Shown: piece by piece, positions 59,048 through 64,000 of the stretch | How positions within the stretch are numbered: position 1 is the first letter of the stretch | Layout: every line of letters begins with the position of its first letter | From: Manihot esculenta | Lineage: Eukaryota; Streptophyta; Magnoliopsida; Malpighiales; Euphorbiaceae | Length of the DNA stretch: 64,000 nt | Assembly (NCBI RefSeq): GCF_001659605.2 | Contig: NC_035170.2 | Location: forward strand, 13,372,502 to 13,436,501 | Direction of reading: 5' to 3' | Notes under the pieces: generated by a model | What the model was told of the DNA's origin: nothing | What the model saw: the letters and a program-made list of their open reading frames with translations, nothing else | Database searches by the model: none | Made by a program: the position numbers and the translations under genes

Positions 59048-60126
59048 ATGCGGTAAGGCATTGTTCACAAAAAAAAAAAAACAAAAAAAACAAAAAAAAC
59101 AAAAGGGTGGAAGGATGAAGGTGACTCTGACCCAGAGTCAAGGTTGGATTTTATCAATTTTTTTTAAAATGAAAATAACTAAATTTTCAAAAATTAAAGC
59201 TGCCAAATTAAAAAAAATAATAAATTAAATTAAAATTTTTAAATTTATTCGGTTAGGTTAATTATTTTAATTCAAACTGAATAAGATAAAATATATTATG
59301 AAAAATTAAAAAAAAAAAAGAACAAGGATGGCATTTTAAAATAATAAAACATTATTAATTTTACCAATTAAAATTAAAAAAACCTAATTATCTAATCTAA
59401 CTAAGTTATTTTAGATAATATCAATATTCTCCTAATTTTTACTTTTATATATATTAGCAAATTTAAATTTAACCCGTGTTGCATATTTTTATACTATTAT
59501 ATATATAATTATAAAAAATTTAAAAGAATTCAAGCAAAAATAATAGTAAAATTTTGTAAAATTTGAACTTATTATATAATATCTCTATATTATTCCGATA
59601 ATTTAATCTTTTAATATCAAAATCAAAATTATTTAATGTTTAAATTTTTATTTTAATATTTTGATTCAAAAAATTGATTTTTTTGTATTGATATGTATTT
59701 CAAAATTTAAATTTTTAATAGTTTTAATTTAATTTAAATAATAAAAAATCGTCATCTACTTTAAATTTTAAATTAAAATATGAAATCATATCTACTTTTA
59801 AATTTTTAAATTTTAGGGTTTATAATATTATAATTTTTTTACTCTAATAAATATTATAATAAAAATAATTACTATATGTATTAAATAAATAAATTTTATA
59901 ATTTTTAAATATTATATATTGTAAAATAAAACCTACAAAAACTTATTAGAATTATTAATTACTCCTAAATATCACTAAAAGTACAAAATAAAATTAATTT
60001 TAATGATAATAATTATAATATCAAGCATTAAACAATAGTCTTTATTTATAAAAACAACTTTTCAAAAAAATTATAGAAAAAGAAAGGTAAAGGCGGCATA
60101 AAAGATTTTGAATAATATTTATCAAT

Positions 60127-60650
60127 AAGAGATTTATTATTTAATCTTTGAGTATTGCCACGGTTAACAAATGAGTTTCTACAATTTCATAAATCTATTA
60201 AAACGTTCTTATCTTTTCTCTTTATCAATAAAATAGTCATTCTATTTTTTTTTTTTCGGTTAAAAATAGATAAAAAATGAGAGAAAATTTTTAAAATTCA
60301 ATTTTACCCTCAAATAAAATTTTTTATTTAGTTTTTAGATATTGTTATTATTAATAAGTCAGTTTCTATAATTTCAGAAATCTATTAAAACGTTTTTATT
60401 TTTTCTCATATCTATTAAAACGTATTTATCATTTCTTTAGTTTAATAAAAAAAATTTTACTAAACTAAACCTATCAGTAATAATAGTATATTAACGACAG
60501 AAATATATACGGAATGACTATTTTATTGACGAAAAGACTATTTTATTGATGGATAGAAAAAATAATGACATTTTAATAAATTTTAAAAAATGCAGAAATC
60601 GACTTGTTAATAATGGTAATACGCAAGAAGCTAAATTATAAATCTCCCTT
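60127..60650. repeat. Foldback element with nested copy
   Basis: The outer arms (AGATTTATTATTTAATCTTTGAGTATTGCC..; reverse complement of ..GGTAATACGCAAGAAGCTAAATTATAAATCTCC) form an inverted repeat of about 90 bp. Within it, 60315-60400 repeats the left arm again (TTTTTATTTAGTTTTTAGATATTGTTATTATTAATAAGTC). It belongs to the same family as 56707-57055. Confidence 0.55.
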
Positions 60651-61624
60651 TACTAATTTGATCAATCAAGCATATGTGAATTTTAAATTAATTATAAAAA
60701 TTTCATCAACACACTTCTTCTCCAGCAATTGTTTAAAGAGTTTTTGAAATTAATTAATATTTTGAAATTATTATTAAAATAGTTTATTAATCAATTTATT
60801 AAAATTTTAAAAATAAATAATTATATCTATGGAATATTCACCAAAATAAAACTTCTTTTATTATTAAAATTTTTATAATATAATTGAATATTTTTATAGT
60901 ATAATATATAGATTTTGAATTAAAATGAAAAAATCAATTATTCAATTTAAAGTTTTTAAATATTAATATATTTATATATTTTAATATTCTTTAACTAAAT
61001 TTTAAAATTAATTTAACCAATAAAAAACTTTATCCATTTTTAAATGTAATTATAAATAATTAAAAAATCTAAGATCATTAAAAAAAAAGATATTATACCC
61101 TCCTCACTTATGCATACATATATATATTAAAATAATTAAAGATATTTAAATGAAATAATTTTTTTAATATTCTTCTTTTATATCCTTGTTGTATTTTTAT
61201 ACATCCTTTAAGATTTTTTTAACTAACTATAAAATTAATTATAAATAATGAAATTATCATCTATTTTAAAAATTAAAAATTTAAATATTATAATAAATAA
61301 TTTAAAAATTTAAGAAGATAATTTACAATCTCATTATCCCTTTTTCTATATTTATATATTATATTATAGTTTCTATGTGATATAATTTTTAAATAATTTT
61401 TTGTATTATAAAAATATATAATTAATAAAATATAAATATCAATATCAAATAATGTAAAATTCACATGGAATACAAATTTTTCATGAATATTAAAATAAAC
61501 AACATCAATAGTCTTCTACACAATTTGTAAATGGATAAGATTTTTTTAATTATTAAATTTATTAATTATATTGCTGAATTATTTTATAAATTTTTTTAAA
61601 AAATAATATTTAATTATTTTAATA

Positions 61625-62010
61625 CCCTCTAAAACACTCTGTTCGGACAAGCCCATAATAAAAAGTCCGATCACGCTTCAATGACCTCTCAAACATGTCA
61701 GTTCGAAATAAGGTCTACGTCAGAAGTCTTACTGGATAAGTCTTGAGTTTAACAGAAAAAGGGGCTCGGTTCTGTCCATCAGTTAGTCTACGGGCAGTAG
61801 ATCCTATATTCAAGACTCTGCCAAGAAAAATACTGGAAAAAAAAAATAAATAATCACCTACCGCTAGAGGGAGAGATCGTGCATTCGTACATATAATCTT
61901 GCATAATAACACTAAAATATTATAATAGAGTTATGGATACAAGTCGCAAAACGATAAAAAAAAATATTATAATAGAGTTATGGTTACACGTCGCAAAACG
62001 ATAAAAAAAA
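61625..62010. other. GC-richer island, probable retroelement remnant, with 50-bp tandem repeat
   Basis: 61625-61910 is noticeably richer in G+C than its flanks, with text such as CAGTTCGAAATAAGGTCTACGTCAG that looks like LTR sequence, but no family was identified. 61913-62010 holds two copies of a unit of about 50 bp (TATTATAATAGAGTTATGG..GTCGCAAAACGATAAAAA). Confidence 0.4.
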
Positions 62011-64000
62011 TATGCAGAAAAATCAAACTCACTCACCCAAATCAAAATTTTACCAACTTCTAATATCAATCATCACATTCAATATTATCAAAATTATTAA
62101 TTTTGTATAATTATTCTTTATTTATATATATATATATAAGTTCTTTAGGTAATATTATAATTATTAACTTTTAAAATTAAGTTGATTTATAAAATTATGA
62201 TATCCACTTTATCATTTTATAAATTTGAACATTTTCTCCACTAATTTAATATTATTGTAATTATTTTAATATTTAATATGTTTAGTTAAAGATTAAATTA
62301 TTATTATCACATTATTGAATTACATTATCACTTTATAATTAAATAATTATTATTAATTTATTAAATTTAAAATACTCAAAATAATAAAATTTATTCACTT
62401 TAAAAATTTTTAAAATTGTTTGTGGATGAAAGAAAAATTTACTATATGATAATTTAATATTATTAAAATTATTAATTTTTATAATTATTTTTAACATTAT
62501 ATATATATACATAACTTAAATGATATTAAATATGCTAACATTTAAAATCATAGTAATCATCGTATTATCTTATAATTTTAATTTTATAAATTTGAGCTTT
62601 TTATTATATAATTTAATATTATAATAATTATTTTAATATTTAATATTTTTAATTAAAAATTAAATTATCACTTTATTATCCTGTAAGCATTTAAAAAAAA
62701 AACACTTATTTCTAATGATTTAATATTATCAAAATTTTAAGTTTTTTTTAGCATACCCTAAAATTCAAATATTTATTTACTAATTTTAAATTAATTTAAA
62801 TAATAAAATTACTTTCCACTTTAAAATTTAAATATATTTATCAATAATTAAAAAAAAGAACATATTACCTAATAATTTTAAATTATCAAAACTTTATATA
62901 TTACTTTTCATAATTAATTTAATATTGAATTTGAAATTAAAATTTATTGTTAATAATTAAAAAACTACTTTTTATTTATTAAATTTATATTATCAATTTT
63001 TTTTATTTATATTCCAAACTTCAAAAATCAATTATCTACACATAAGAGCCACACACTTATATTATTTTACTCATTTCAATTTCTTTATTTTAATTTCAAT
63101 TACTTTAAACAATTTAATTATGAAAACTATCTCATTATTATTGAAATGAAGAAATTAAAATGAGAAAATAGCATAAGTGTGTGACTTTCTATGTGTGGAT
63201 GTGCATTTTTCAAAATAAATAAATAAAGAATAAAGAAGAAAAAGCAGAGGGATGAAGGTGTATGTGACTCAGAGTTGAGGTACTATGACACTTCAAAAAA
63301 TACTATTTAATTTATATAATAATATGTTTTGATCTTACAAAATATATTAAAATTTTAAAAAATTTATTAATCAATTTTTTTATTAGTTTTAGCTATTAAA
63401 TATTTTATTATTTATTCATTCATATTTTTTATAATATAAAAAATTTTTTAATTAATTTTTTAATTTTATAAAAATATATATTAATTAATTCTCCATTTTG
63501 AGAGTATTTTAGATTTTATTATAATATTTAATAGTTAAAATTAATAAAAAGATTAATTAATAATTTTTTTTATAAAATTAAAAAATTAATTAAATTTTTT
63601 TTATATTATATAGATGAAATAAAATAGATTAAAACTAATGAAATGATTTATTAATAGAATTTTTTTAAAAAATTTTAAAAATATTTTAATATTTTTTTTA
63701 AAAAATTGAGAGATTATTTAATAAATTTTTAATAATAAATTTAAAAAAAAATGAAATAATTTTTTTAAAAAAAATGTGCAAGAGATTGTGCATTCAACAA
63801 GGCTTAAGAAGGGTTCAACAACTATTCTAGAGGTCTAAAAATAAAAAGAATCAACCTAGAAAAAATCAACAAAATCAGAAAAAAAAAATCTAAACCATAG
63901 AAAATAAATTAAATCAAACCAATCCACCCAAACTTCGGACATAAAAAAGCGACACTATAACATTTCAGGGACATAGTACCCTTTCGAAACTGTCCTAGAG
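62011..64000. other. AT-rich sequence, no gene seen
   Basis: Decayed AT-rich DNA. A second MITE-like copy lies at 63034-63202. The last 220 bp (63780-64000) changes composition (CAAGAGATTGTGCATTCAAC.., CCAATCCACCCAAACTTCGG) and may be the edge of another element cut by the window end. Confidence 0.5.
63034..63202. repeat. MITE-like element, copy 2
   Basis: About 170 bp with arms of about 60 bp: CTACACATAAGAGCCACACACTTATATTATTTTACTCATTTCAATTTC-like text on the left matches the reverse complement of the right end (..GTGTGTGACTTTCTATGTGTGG). It is cleaner than copy 1. Confidence 0.6.

Overview
This is a plant nuclear window: very AT-rich intergenic DNA, spliceosomal gene structure, and dense nested LTR retrotransposons, LINEs and foldback elements. 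The two host genes point to a eudicot. Euphorbiaceae (cassava or rubber-tree type) is possible, but that is only an impression. No rRNA, tRNA or CRISPR array was recognised.

Host genes. Only two are convincing. A 5-beta-reductase/iridoid-synthase-like (PRISE, VEP1-type) gene lies at 13177-14466 (+), with a 13-codon first exon and an apparent GC-AG intron. An intronless P-class pentatricopeptide-repeat gene, the apparent counterpart of Arabidopsis At5g02860, lies at 21483-23957 (-). They sit in a 13-24 kb island flanked on both sides by retroelements.

Layout. 1-4543: decayed Ty3/gypsy element (end of the 5' LTR, wrecked PR-RT, complete 3' LTR), inserted into an older Ty1/copia element of the Sirevirus type (4544-10289), whose LTR is followed by a PBS-like sequence. 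10.3-13.1 kb: AT-rich. 13.2-14.5 kb: PRISE gene. 17.0-18.3 kb: 5'-truncated LINE. 18.7-21.5 kb: a probable minus-strand LINE 3' end, then the 3' flank of the PPR gene. 24.2-27.9 kb: Tat-type Ty3/gypsy fragment with about 14 tandem repeats of about 80 bp and a 376-bp tandem duplication. 27973-39159: a nearly complete young Sirevirus-like copia element with Gag, Pol and a third, extra gene downstream of pol. 39936-49460: a complete but disabled minus-strand chromovirus with an ACTCC target duplication. 51348-53830: a Mutator-like (Pack-MULE-type) element with 135-bp inverted repeats and a perfect 9-bp target duplication, carrying a broken GRF-zinc-finger/coiled-coil/membrane-tail gene. 55501-56418: a LINE with both ends but its middle missing, flanked by a 12-bp duplication. 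56.4-64 kb: AT-rich DNA with foldback and MITE-like repeats.

Most interesting signals. (1) A 13-bp palindrome, TTCGGCCGCCGAA, is arrayed just upstream of TATA-like sequences in a gypsy LTR, in the copia LTRs, and in front of the copia element's extra downstream gene. (2) That extra gene looks like a separate transcription unit: palindrome array, TATA-like site, pyrimidine-rich leader, leader intron, then an ORF with a coiled coil. The older sister copia lacks it. (3) The MULE carries a host-type gene. (4) The LINE with an internal deletion carries intact target-site duplications. Nearly every inactivating stop in the two youngest LTR elements is explained by one C-to-T or G-to-A transition.
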